Below are positions 52,789-61,259 of a DNA stretch of 64,000 nucleotides, in pieces (within the stretch, counting starts at the first letter, position 1; the number at the start of each line of letters is the position of its first letter). The position numbers and the translations under genes were made by a program. The stretch comes from Lachnospiraceae bacterium (lineage in GTDB: Bacteria; Bacillota; Clostridia; Lachnospirales; Lachnospiraceae): the NCBI GenBank assembly GCA_017470935.1, contig JAFUXG010000030.1:40312-104311 (forward strand), read 5' to 3'. The notes below the pieces were generated by a model. It did not search any database and had not been told where the DNA came from. It was given only the letters and a program-made list of their open reading frames with translations.

Positions 52789-53619
52789 TTGTCTGACAAA
52801 GTTTTCAAGAATCACAACGAGTTAATTGAATTACTTATTGAACGTGGTGTTGATATAAGTTCAAGTGAAGCAAAGCGGTTCGCCAAAACCCGCCTGCAAC
52901 ATGAAGGATATTACAACTTAATTAACGGCTACAAGACATTGTTTTTGAAAAATTCCTCAAAAGACGAATATAAAGACGGAACAACCATCGATGAAATATA
53001 TGCACTATTCATATTTGATCAGAATCTACGTGAAATATTTCTAAGATATATCCTGAAAGTCGAAAGAAATATTAAATGTTTAATTGCATATGAATTCCCC
53101 CAAAAATATGGTCATGATAATTATCTTCTTTATAACAATTTTGATCAGAATAAAAAGGACTCACACAAAAACATTATTTCACTGCTGTCAGATATACAGC
53201 ATCAGATAGCTGCAAGAGGCTCAGATCCAAGTATAAGACATTACCTTGATACATATGGTTTTATTCCACTTTGGGTGTTAAATAACATTCTTTCATTCGG
53301 GCAAATAAGCAAATTCTATTTTAACATGAAGCAGCCTGACAGGCAAAATGTATCAAAAACATTCAAAATTATGGATAATGAGCTCGAAACATTACTAAAG
53401 TATCTGACATCTATTCGCAATTGTTGTGCCCATAATAACCGCCTATATTGCTTTCGCTCACATGATGTAATGACAGATACAAAATACCACGCAAATCTTC
53501 AAATACCTAAAAACAAAGAATATGAATGTGGTAAACGTGATTTATTTGCAGCTGTTATCGCTCTGAAAATATTGCTTCCATTCTATATTTTCATTCCTTA
53601 CATATACATCATCTTCTGA
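52789..53619 (+). CDS. Abi_2-family (AbiD/AbiF-like) abortive infection protein with HEPN motif
   Basis: The protein has 276 residues from TTG at 52789, nine bases after GGGGAGG; the frame upstream contains the promoter and RNA. Family motifs include LQHEGYYNLINGYK and FIFDQNLREIFLRYILKVE. IRNCCAHNNRLY (Arg210 to His215) is an R-x4-H HEPN ribonuclease motif. It would act as an RNA-cutting toxin held in check until phage attack. It ends exactly where homology of array lipoprotein 8 breaks off, so it appears to have been inserted into that gene. Confidence 0.88.
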   Translation: MSDKVFKNHNELIELLIERGVDISSSEAKRFAKTRLQHEGYYNLINGYKTLFLKNSSKDEYKDGTTIDEIYALFIFDQNLREIFLRYILKVERNIKCLIAYEFPQKYGHDNYLLYNNFDQNKKDSHKNIISLLSDIQHQIAARGSDPSIRHYLDTYGFIPLWVLNNILSFGQISKFYFNMKQPDRQNVSKTFKIMDNELETLLKYLTSIRNCCAHNNRLYCFRSHDVMTDTKYHANLQIPKNKEYECGKRDLFAAVIALKILLPFYIFIPYIYIIF

Positions 53620-54240
53620 TTCATCCGGCGAAAAAGCGGCTCCCAAATATTCATATGCCTTTGCATATGCTCCACTCAAATCATAGGAGACATCTACACG
53701 ATCATTATCATCATTTGTATAATATCCTTCATAGTGCTGCAGGTACATATCATCCGTATCCGTAATAATCTTATCAACTTTTTCTCCCGTGCCGCCAAAG
53801 AACTTCTTAACAATCTCCTCTTCATCATCCTTGCCGTCATTTACAAGTCTTGCGACATATACATTAATGGACTCCACATCCGGAACTGTATATTTCATAC
53901 TTACCTCCACCGGGATTCCTGATGCGTTAAGCTCCTCACTCCACTCAATATTTTGAGTTCCGATCATTTCTATCAGAGAGCTTCCACCTATAAAACTTTG
54001 TGATTCATCTGTGCTATCATTTTTGTTATTCGTGTCTTCTGCCCCTGCATTTCCATTTTCGTCTATTTCTGCCTCCTGCTTATAGCCATAATCTGTAACA
54101 GCATCATTGCTGTTTCCACATCCTGTCATAATTACGCAGCACACGCCCAAAAATATAGTCACAATGCCTGTACATATTATGTCAACCTGATCCATTTTCC
54201 CATAGTATGGCTTATGTTTTTTACCATTTATTTGTTCCAT
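53542..54240 (-). pseudogene. Array lipoprotein 8, truncated by the Abi_2 insertion
   Basis: The remaining frame has 232 residues; start behind GAGGTGG. VDIICTGIVTIF, lipobox CVIMTGCGNSND and DAVTDYGY match the family. Homology continues to about residue 205 (FSPDESEDD) and then stops. The last 27 codons run into the end of the Abi_2 gene on the other strand. The whole C-terminal domain, including the AIDG motif, is lost. It still has an intact repeat promoter and may give a secreted fragment. Confidence 0.8.
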
Positions 54241-54276
54241 TCAAAGACCACCTCTATCCGACACATTTTATATATA

Positions 54277-54308
54277 ATTATAATTCTCGATTGTATCTAA
54301 AATGTATC
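54277..54308 (-). promoter_or_regulatory. 11-bp direct-repeat promoter of truncated lipoprotein 8
   Basis: Minus strand: GATACATT at 54301-54308, GATACAAT at 54290-54297, seven bases, TATAAT at 54277-54282. Confidence 0.8.
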
Positions 54309-54342
54309 CGACACATTCAATACACTTTGTGTAAAAAGTATA

Positions 54343-54371
54343 TTGACACATCGTGTAATGTCTATTATTAT
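54343..54371 (+). promoter_or_regulatory. Promoter of the toxin-like mRNA, copy 1
   Basis: TTGACA at 54343, 17 bases, TATTAT at 54366-54371. Palindromes TACACTTTGTGTA and ACACATCGTGT overlap the -35 region and could bind a regulator. Confidence 0.8.
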
Positions 54372-54495
54372 ATCAATGGGAGCTGCCATAACGGTAGGCG
54401 GTTAGTCTGATTATCGGAGTACTGTGAACTCTGTTTACATAGAGAATTATCAGAAACCTCTCATTTGAGGAATTAATCGATAGGAGGACTATATC

Positions 54496-54594
54496 ATGGT
54501 TACTATAACTGATCTTATAGCTGTATTAGGCTTATGTGCTACATTCTTTGGTCTTGGCTATACGATTGGTCGTAATAGCAAGACGAAAAAATAA
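54496..54594 (+). CDS. 32-residue membrane peptide, candidate type I toxin (copy 1)
   Basis: ATG at 54496 follows AGGAGG. The peptide starts MVTITDLIAVLGLC, has one membrane span (ATFFGLGYTIG) and ends RNSKTKK. Size, single span and Lys-rich tail are those of holin-like/Fst-type toxins. The mRNA has a leader of about 115 nt and ends in a bidirectional terminator with the antisense RNA. Copy 2 differs at two residues. Toxicity is inferred. Confidence 0.75.
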   Translation: MVTITDLIAVLGLCATFFGLGYTIGRNSKTKK

Positions 54595-54676
54595 CCGCCC
54601 TGGTCCTGAGAAAACTGGGCAGTTATTTTAACCTAACTTTTCAAAGGCTAACCGTCTATCGGCAGTTCCTTCTACA
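54590..54676 (-). ncRNA. Convergent antisense RNA, candidate antitoxin (copy 1)
   Basis: A minus-strand promoter with consensus TTGACA (54706-54711), 17 bases and TATAAT (54683-54688) starts an RNA near 54676. Its 5' part reads CTGCCGATAGACGGTTAG, and it ends at stem AATAACTGCCC/GGGCGGTTATT followed by TTTTTT. It overlaps the 3' end of the toxin mRNA. The layout matches par-type (Fst) type I systems. Confidence 0.75.
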
Positions 54677-54738
54677 GAGATAATTATATATCTACATATT
54701 TTTATTGTCAAGAACATTCAAAAAAACTCTCACTCCAC

Positions 54739-56322
54739 TCACTCCACTCCCGCAAACGATCCGTCCATTGCATTGATATAAACCGTTGAATATAAGGTGC
54801 TCATCTGGTCATGTCCCGTAAATGCCCAGGCAGGAATATAAGTGTATTCCCCATTCTTTTCCGGCGATTCCACAGGATAGTACACAAAGGTTATTCGGTC
54901 AAAGCGCATGCTCTTCTTATCGGTATACTTCTCATTTTTCACTGCCTCCGGCATGGCTGCCTCAAAGCAGTCCAACACATTATCCGCCGAAATAAGCGGA
55001 ACATCATCACTTAATATCTCCTTCACATCAAACTGTCTTGCGATATCCACAGAGTATACGCCCTTAGATGTAATACATACAGAGCCTGAATTGTTCATAT
55101 TATACTCTGCAGAGCCTTCGGAATATCCATTAAAATCATTCGTGATCTTAGCAACCGGGACACCTTGGAATCGACCGTTTAAGTACACCTCATAGCCGTC
55201 CTTTAATATATTATCAAAGCCTTCTTTATCTTCAATCTCAGTACAGAAAACCATCTCAGTTCTTCCAATGGTGCTTTCGCCCATAAACATGCCATTTAAC
55301 ACCATATCTGCCTGATTAAATGATATATCACCCTCATAACTGCTTATTCCAAGCGTATCAGAAAGGAACTTTTCTGCGCTTTCTATCAGTGTATTATCTT
55401 CGGCATTATATTCATTTGTGATTCCGCTTATAATATCGCCACTGCCATCATTATCAGCACCGTCTGCATTTTCTTCATCACCTTCAAATGTAAAGTCGGT
55501 AAACATTGTATTGATCTCACTATTACCGATATACTCCCCCGGAGCAAGCGGAGCAAATGCTATATACTCCCTTTCGATAAAATAAGAATATCCATACACC
55601 AGTGCATAATCAATTCCGTTAAGCTTTCCTGTATAACAATGAATATAATACCAGTCCTCACCATCGTCTGTTACCCTGTCAAGCTGTCCGGGCAGGTCCG
55701 GTATTGTCGTATCCCGGTGTTCAGGGTATGCATCCGGATCACTGCCTTCATTATCTGAATCACCCTCAGATTCTGAAAGAGCCAAATCATAATGATCAAT
55801 CAGCATGATCTGATCATAAATGCTTTCTATCCATGAATCCCTATGATAAGCGTCACCCGCATCTACCAGATATGAATCAACATCTGACAGCTTATCAAGC
55901 TTTTTTGCGGTGTCTCCCAACACATTTTTAACGACTGTTTCTTCACGAGAGCTGCCCACACTTACCTTTTCGATACGATAGGCACCAAGCTTGCCAATCT
56001 CCGGCACATCATAGGAAGCATCTACGGATATGCTCTTGCCACCCACATCAAATTCCCTTTCCCACACAAGCTTATCGGTCCCCAATTTTCCCTGCAGTCC
56101 GCTTTTACCGATAGATTGTGCTGTAGCAGAATCATCTGTGCCACTTGCGTTTTCAGCCGCCCCATCACTGCCGGTATCATTTTCTCTACCCTCATCTGTC
56201 TCCTGCTGATACCCGTAATCCTTTACCACATCCGTCTTTCCACAACCGGACACCAACAAAGTAACTGACATAAATACAGCAGCGAACAACTTACTTTTTT
56301 TACCTGATAAAACCATATCCAT
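54739..56322 (-). CDS. Array lipoprotein 9
   Basis: The protein has 527 residues; ATG at 56322 follows AAGGGAG. Unlike the others it has no long N-terminal extension: the signal segment starts at once and ends in lipobox LLVSGCGKTDVVKDYG. The linker is Asp/Glu/Gly/Asn-rich. C-terminal motifs are FVYYPVESPEKNGEYTYIP, WAF and YINAMDGSFAG (Met replaces Ile). It is the most diverged and outermost paralogue, perhaps closest to the ancestor. Toxin modules flank it on both sides. Confidence 0.8.
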   Translation of the reverse strand: MDMVLSGKKSKLFAAVFMSVTLLVSGCGKTDVVKDYGYQQETDEGRENDTGSDGAAENASGTDDSATAQSIGKSGLQGKLGTDKLVWEREFDVGGKSISVDASYDVPEIGKLGAYRIEKVSVGSSREETVVKNVLGDTAKKLDKLSDVDSYLVDAGDAYHRDSWIESIYDQIMLIDHYDLALSESEGDSDNEGSDPDAYPEHRDTTIPDLPGQLDRVTDDGEDWYYIHCYTGKLNGIDYALVYGYSYFIEREYIAFAPLAPGEYIGNSEINTMFTDFTFEGDEENADGADNDGSGDIISGITNEYNAEDNTLIESAEKFLSDTLGISSYEGDISFNQADMVLNGMFMGESTIGRTEMVFCTEIEDKEGFDNILKDGYEVYLNGRFQGVPVAKITNDFNGYSEGSAEYNMNNSGSVCITSKGVYSVDIARQFDVKEILSDDVPLISADNVLDCFEAAMPEAVKNEKYTDKKSMRFDRITFVYYPVESPEKNGEYTYIPAWAFTGHDQMSTLYSTVYINAMDGSFAGVE

Positions 56323-56375
56323 AGCATAATCTCCCTTCATCTAATGCATAACAACTTAATCATGTGAATATATTA

Positions 56376-56407
56376 CTTATACTACCCATTTGCATCTAAA
56401 ATGTATC
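56376..56407 (-). promoter_or_regulatory. 11-bp direct-repeat promoter of array lipoprotein 9
   Basis: Minus strand: GATACATT at 56400-56407, GATGCAAA at 56389-56396, seven bases, TATAAG at 56376-56381. Confidence 0.75.
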
Positions 56408-56442
56408 CGATACATTCAATACACTTTGTGTAAAAAAGTACA

Positions 56443-56471
56443 TTGACACATCGTGTAATGTTTATTTTTAT
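56443..56471 (+). promoter_or_regulatory. Promoter of the toxin-like mRNA, copy 2
   Basis: TTGACA at 56443, 17 bases, TTTTAT at 56466-56471. The -10 is weaker than in copy 1 (TATTAT). Confidence 0.7.
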
Positions 56472-56595
56472 ATCAATGGGAGCTGCCATAACGGCAGGCG
56501 GTTAGTCTGATTATCGGAGTACTGTGAACTCTGTTTACATAGAGATTTTTCAGAAACCTCTCATTTGAGGAATTATTCGATAGGAGGACTATATC

Positions 56596-56694
56596 ATGTT
56601 AACTATAACTGATCTTAAAGCTGTATTAGGCTTATGTGCTACATTCTTTGGTCTTGGCTATACGATTGGTCGTAATAGCAAGACAAAAAAATAA
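56596..56694 (+). CDS. 32-residue membrane peptide, candidate type I toxin (copy 2)
   Basis: ATG at 56596 follows AGGAGG. The peptide starts MLTITDLKAVLGLC and ends RNSKTKK; it differs from copy 1 at residues 2 and 8. The Lys at position 8 makes the start more polar. It lies divergent from array lipoprotein 9. Confidence 0.75.
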   Translation: MLTITDLKAVLGLCATFFGLGYTIGRNSKTKK

Positions 56695-56776
56695 CCGCCC
56701 ACAGTCTGACAAACTAAGCGGTTATTTTTAATAACAACTATTGTAAGGCTAACCGTCTATCGGCAGCTCTTTTTAC
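56690..56776 (-). ncRNA. Convergent antisense RNA, candidate antitoxin (copy 2)
   Basis: Promoter TTGACA (56806-56811), 17 bases, TATAAT (56783-56788) on the minus strand. The RNA begins near GAGCTGCCGATAGACGG and ends at the stem AATAACCGC/GCGGTTATT followed by TTTTTT. Differences from copy 1 lie mostly in the loop, so cross-control between copies is likely. Confidence 0.75.
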
Positions 56777-56862
56777 AATATTATTATAATTCTATACATT
56801 ATTATTGTCAAGGACTATTACTGTTAACACTTCAACATTGCAACACTCAATATTCCGAAATT

Positions 56863-59112
56863 TTACGCATTCTTTGCCAGCTTATGAAGTCTTACGACAA
56901 ACTCCCCATCCGGCTCATCGCCCCTGTATCTAATCCTGTAATATTCCCTAAACACTTCATTAAGATCGTATTCTGTCTTCTTTTGTTTTATATACGGAAT
57001 ATAATCAAATACCGATAACACCTTAGTATCTCCATCCAAACGCTTATCACATTTCCTGCTGATGACTCCTATATCCGATAGCACCTTGTCATATGGAGAA
57101 AGTCTTTTATAGCTTATGATCTCAACAAGTCTGTATATTATCACCAGCAGCACCGCCATGCCCATCAATCCTGACAGATAGCCTCCTGCTTTCTTTATAA
57201 CGCCAATCACTGTATCCTTCAAACTTAATGCATCAGGGTTCTCATCTCCCATATCATCCGATACTCCTGCCTTCTTCTTCTGTGTCTCCACATCAGATGG
57301 GGGAACTGCCGTTGCAGGATCATAGCCTGATACCTTCTCCTTGACCTCCTCCTTTTTCTCCTTAGGCATAAGTCCCCAGCCTGCCTCCTTGGCACTTAAG
57401 TATATTACTGTGGGCTCAAAGGGCACCCATCCTGTCCCCTTAATAAATGCCTCCGGCCATGCATGTGCCTCATTACTGTATACTGCCTCACCCTTTTTTG
57501 TGACATGCCTATAGCCTTGGGTATATCTTGCAGGAATACCGATACTTCTCAGCATTACCACCATAGCAGATGCAAAGTGAACGCAATATCCGCTCTGGGT
57601 CTCAAACAAAAACGCTTCAATATAGTTATCCCTCCCCCTTAGATCCATCTTATGATCGTATGAATACTGTCTCAAAAAAGACTCTATTTTCCTTGCCTTT
57701 TCGTAGTCTGTTGCAGCGTCCTTGGTAACCTCCTTGGTCAATTCCCTGATCCTGTCCGTAACAAGAGCTGTATCCAGATATCTTTCATCCTCAGCATCCT
57801 TCTCATATTGTATAAATGCCTGTTCGTAAGCAGCCTCATCTATGATGTCTTCAAGCTTAATATTATATATATCATACGCATAATCTTTAATCACAGAGTA
57901 GGCTGCAGGCTTTACACTTGTCTCACCCTCCAAACCCTCGTCTGTCATCAGATTACTTCCTCCTGTCATATTCATGCGGTAGAAATAATCATATGCCATA
58001 GCAGTTCCAAAGCCCTTGTTATTTCTTGGACCATTTACAAAGCCGCCATTCTTTACAACATAATCAAGATAAGGATTTGCATAATCAAGAGCAGCATAAT
58101 TAAAGCTGTATTCATGATCCCTGGAGTGCTCATCTCCCTCCTTGTCCTCATCAATAGAAAGAAGATTAGCGGACCGCATTACATCCTCGGTCTTCATATA
58201 TTCATATTTCACATTGACCTTCAAAAGCTTTGAAAAGCTTGCCGCCTGCTCCTTGGTAATCCCATATTTGTATAGGGAATTGAGATATATGGCAAACCAC
58301 CCGTTATCATCTATCTCCTCGGAAATCCTTTCGGCAACACCGTTACTTGTAATTCCCGCATAGCTTGCCCCCTTAAGATATATTCTTGATATCTTTCCCG
58401 TGATCTGAACATCCAATTCCTCACGATATCGGTAATTGACCCCCTTGAACATTCCTCCCGGCTCGTTGTAGCCTGTATAGCTAACACTGTCGAAGGCTCC
58501 AAGCCTGTATTCTGTATTTTTAAATGCATCCGAAACCGCAAGCATGACCTTATCTACACCCTTCGTCAGCGGTTTCCACAAAAGAGGCGATGTATCCACA
58601 TTAACGAGCAGAACAATACACTCTATTAACACCACCAATGTAACTGCATATCTGCCATGCTTTGTAATATAGCCTGATATGGCAAGTATTATAAGTCCTG
58701 TTAATGATGCTGCCACAGCTTTAGTGGGCTCAGCCCTCCACAAACATATTACTGTGAGTACAATTGCAATTAATGTAAGCACCTCTCTCCTTCCCCGGCT
58801 CCTTATGAGCATCATCAATATTGAAAATACTATAAATGCAGCCAGACAGTTAAGAGCAAGCTCCCTGTCACGGAACACAATAAGTACTGCAACAGTATAT
58901 GCCGCCCCGGCATAATACAGCATTTTCTCCTTATCTATAGCAGTCATAAGAAGTGCTATGAAAAGCATGGCACAGTAATAGAACATGAAATATTCCCCGA
59001 ATATGCCAAGTACACCTTCTGTCTGCAAAAGCCACACAATAGGAATCCCACACATAAGACAAGGTATTAGATTGATCAGCTGTTCAGATATCAGCTTTTT
59101 TTGTTCAGACAT
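56863..59112 (-). CDS. Membrane transglutaminase-like protein (TgpA type)
   Basis: The protein has 749 residues. Six or so membrane segments at the N-terminus are followed by a large outer region, the transglutaminase core and one more membrane segment. Core motifs are SGYCVHFASAMVVML (catalytic Cys near 507), EAHAWPEAF (His) and WVPFEPT. It overlaps the DUF58 gene by 22 bp. Together with DUF58 and MoxR genes it forms a cluster conserved in many bacteria, of uncertain biochemical role. Confidence 0.9.
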   Translation of the reverse strand: MSEQKKLISEQLINLIPCLMCGIPIVWLLQTEGVLGIFGEYFMFYYCAMLFIALLMTAIDKEKMLYYAGAAYTVAVLIVFRDRELALNCLAAFIVFSILMMLIRSRGRREVLTLIAIVLTVICLWRAEPTKAVAASLTGLIILAISGYITKHGRYAVTLVVLIECIVLLVNVDTSPLLWKPLTKGVDKVMLAVSDAFKNTEYRLGAFDSVSYTGYNEPGGMFKGVNYRYREELDVQITGKISRIYLKGASYAGITSNGVAERISEEIDDNGWFAIYLNSLYKYGITKEQAASFSKLLKVNVKYEYMKTEDVMRSANLLSIDEDKEGDEHSRDHEYSFNYAALDYANPYLDYVVKNGGFVNGPRNNKGFGTAMAYDYFYRMNMTGGSNLMTDEGLEGETSVKPAAYSVIKDYAYDIYNIKLEDIIDEAAYEQAFIQYEKDAEDERYLDTALVTDRIRELTKEVTKDAATDYEKARKIESFLRQYSYDHKMDLRGRDNYIEAFLFETQSGYCVHFASAMVVMLRSIGIPARYTQGYRHVTKKGEAVYSNEAHAWPEAFIKGTGWVPFEPTVIYLSAKEAGWGLMPKEKKEEVKEKVSGYDPATAVPPSDVETQKKKAGVSDDMGDENPDALSLKDTVIGVIKKAGGYLSGLMGMAVLLVIIYRLVEIISYKRLSPYDKVLSDIGVISRKCDKRLDGDTKVLSVFDYIPYIKQKKTEYDLNEVFREYYRIRYRGDEPDGEFVVRLHKLAKNA

Positions 59113-60197
59113 AATGTATTATCCTTCTCTCTCAATATCAAAAGTGCATCATCATACACATCCGCCATATGATGGTCATTTATATTGCTATCATTTATAT
59201 GTTCTTCATACATCTTTTTCTCAACATTTTTGATTCTTTTCTCAAGTCCGGAATAGAATTTCTGAAAGCTTTCATAATTCTCCACAAGCATTCTTTCATT
59301 TTCATCCGTACCATATATAAATGTTACCGGTTTCTTCCTCTTTGCAAAGTAACTGGCTGCCGAAACGCAAAGCTCCAGAAAATAATCTCTCCTCTTTATA
59401 AACTCGATGCCCTTGCCTGACTGCTCAGGAATCAGCTGTACCGCAGGCATCTGCGAATCCGGAATATCCGGCAGCCTTATATATAGCTCACCACTTCTGG
59501 CATAATTCTTCCAATGTATCTGCTTTACAGGATCCCCTGCCGTATATGCCCTGAGATCATTTCCCAGTGTATCCTCCTTAAGCTCCTTTGTGACGGTCTT
59601 TCTTCCGTTTAACAGTTCGTCAAGAATACGGTTAAGGGCTTTGTCAGCCACATCAGTAACTGCAGGAAGTACAGATACCCTTAAGGGTGCAGGTATATGA
59701 TATCGTATAGTTATGATCCCCAAAATATCCTGAATAACAATATCCGTTACTCCTGCCTCATAGCTTCCGGCATATCTAAGGAATACATCTGTGTGAAGCT
59801 CCGTTTTTTCATGGGGAAGGAGCTCAAATGATCCGGTTATGAAATCATCAGAAAAAGACGTTATGTCATAAGCTGCCATAAACCTTATGCCTCCCATAAC
59901 GAATGGCCCGCTGTTTTCAATCGAAAGGGTATATCTCTCTGCCCGGTTCTTATAAAGCAGTCTGACCTCAAGCTCCTGGTATATCTTAAGAAACCCTTTA
60001 ATATAAAGCATATACACAAGTGATACCGGCAGATACAGAATAACAGAAAAAAACAGGACGTAAGAAGCTGCTCCTCCGATATTATTGATCATAGCAACAG
60101 AAAATGCCAATATGATCAAATAGATGATCAAAGGAATACGTTTCCTTATATGTCCTGATTTTTTTACATATGTATTATTTTTCTTTCTAATTCCCAT
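59091..60197 (-). CDS. DUF58-domain protein
   Basis: The protein has 368 residues. Two membrane segments lie at 22-65. The DUF58 core has LRAYTAGDPVKQIHWKNYAR and GELYIRLPD, the family signature. It starts six bases after the MoxR stop and overlaps the transglutaminase gene, so translation is coupled. DUF58 proteins work with MoxR ATPases and have a von Willebrand A-like fold. Confidence 0.9.
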   Translation of the reverse strand: MGIRKKNNTYVKKSGHIRKRIPLIIYLIILAFSVAMINNIGGAASYVLFFSVILYLPVSLVYMLYIKGFLKIYQELEVRLLYKNRAERYTLSIENSGPFVMGGIRFMAAYDITSFSDDFITGSFELLPHEKTELHTDVFLRYAGSYEAGVTDIVIQDILGIITIRYHIPAPLRVSVLPAVTDVADKALNRILDELLNGRKTVTKELKEDTLGNDLRAYTAGDPVKQIHWKNYARSGELYIRLPDIPDSQMPAVQLIPEQSGKGIEFIKRRDYFLELCVSAASYFAKRKKPVTFIYGTDENERMLVENYESFQKFYSGLEKRIKNVEKKMYEEHINDSNINDHHMADVYDDALLILREKDNTLCLNKKS

Positions 60198-60202
60198 ATT
60201 AC

Positions 60203-61132
60203 TTATAATGGTCTTTTGACCCTATCAAGTATCTCTGTGATCAACTGCTGCCCCGTAAACCTGCTTATATGTGCCTCCGTTGTTAGTATCATTCTGTGTG
60301 GAAGGCAGACCCTTGCCATTGCTGCCACATCCTCAGGAATAACATAATCCCTTCCCTTAATATATGCATAAGCCTGGGATGCCCTTATAAGCTCTAGGCC
60401 TGCCCTTGGACTTAAGCCGTAGACAAGCTCCTTAACCTCCCTTGTCTTTTCTATAACTGACAAAGCATAATCAACAAGCTCTTCCCTGCATATAACTTCC
60501 TTGACTTCCTTCTTCATCAAAACAACATCCTCAGAAGATGCAACAGGTAACGACTCCTTAGTAAGCTCTCCTGCAAGAAACCTGTCTGCCAATCTCCTAT
60601 GCTCATCCTTTTCGGGAAATCCTATATTTAACTTCATCATGAATCTGTCAAGCTCAGCCTCCGGCAAAGGATAAGTACCTATCTGTTCCGATGGATTCTC
60701 CGTTGCCACCACCATAAATGGCTCTTCAAGGGAATATGTAGCTCCATCCAGTGTTACCTGGCGTTCCTGCATTGCTTCTAATAAAGCCGACTGTGTCTTA
60801 GGTGATGTTCGGTTGATCTCATCAGCCAGAAGTATATTACAGAACACCGGTCCCTTCACCACCTGAAACTCTTCATTTTTTGCACTGTATACGGATGTGC
60901 CTATTATATCTGTAGGCAGTGTGTCCGGCGTAAGCTGTATCCTTGAGAACACACCGTCAATAGAATTAGCCAGTGCCTTAGCAAGGGTAGTCTTACCCAC
61001 TCCCGGAACATCTTCTATAAGAACATGTCCGCCTGCCAGTAAGGCAACAATCATATTATCCGTGATTTCCTCTTTGCCCACAAATTTGCTGTTGATATTA
61101 TTCCTTAAAGCTTCAATCTTCTCCTGCAGCAT
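60203..61132 (-). CDS. MoxR-family AAA+ ATPase
   Basis: The protein has 309 residues. Walker A EDVPGVGKTTLAKALA (40-55), Walker B NILLADEINR, ATENPSEQIGTYPLPEAELDR and LSPRAGLEL are MoxR hallmarks. It acts as a chaperone-like ATPase for the DUF58/transglutaminase partners. It is the first gene of the three-gene operon. Confidence 0.93.
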   Translation of the reverse strand: MLQEKIEALRNNINSKFVGKEEITDNMIVALLAGGHVLIEDVPGVGKTTLAKALANSIDGVFSRIQLTPDTLPTDIIGTSVYSAKNEEFQVVKGPVFCNILLADEINRTSPKTQSALLEAMQERQVTLDGATYSLEEPFMVVATENPSEQIGTYPLPEAELDRFMMKLNIGFPEKDEHRRLADRFLAGELTKESLPVASSEDVVLMKKEVKEVICREELVDYALSVIEKTREVKELVYGLSPRAGLELIRASQAYAYIKGRDYVIPEDVAAMARVCLPHRMILTTEAHISRFTGQQLITEILDRVKRPL

Positions 61133-61259
61133 ATACTTTCCTATGACCTTTCCTCATCCTTATAGTTCTAACCGTATTAATATGTATTATAATGTATCAG
61201 CAATTATATACACATACCACATACTCAATATTAATCTATCAAATAACTGCATTTCTTCC

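Larger units (their letters stand above)
54287..54720. repeat. Duplicated toxin/antisense module, copy 1
   Basis: About 430 bp are nearly identical to 56387-56820, including the repeat promoter facing the lipoprotein gene, toxin promoter, peptide gene, terminator and antisense promoter. The two copies flank array lipoprotein 9. Confidence 0.9.
56387..56820. repeat. Duplicated toxin/antisense module, copy 2
   Basis: Copy of 54287-54720 with scattered single-base differences and small indels. Confidence 0.9.
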
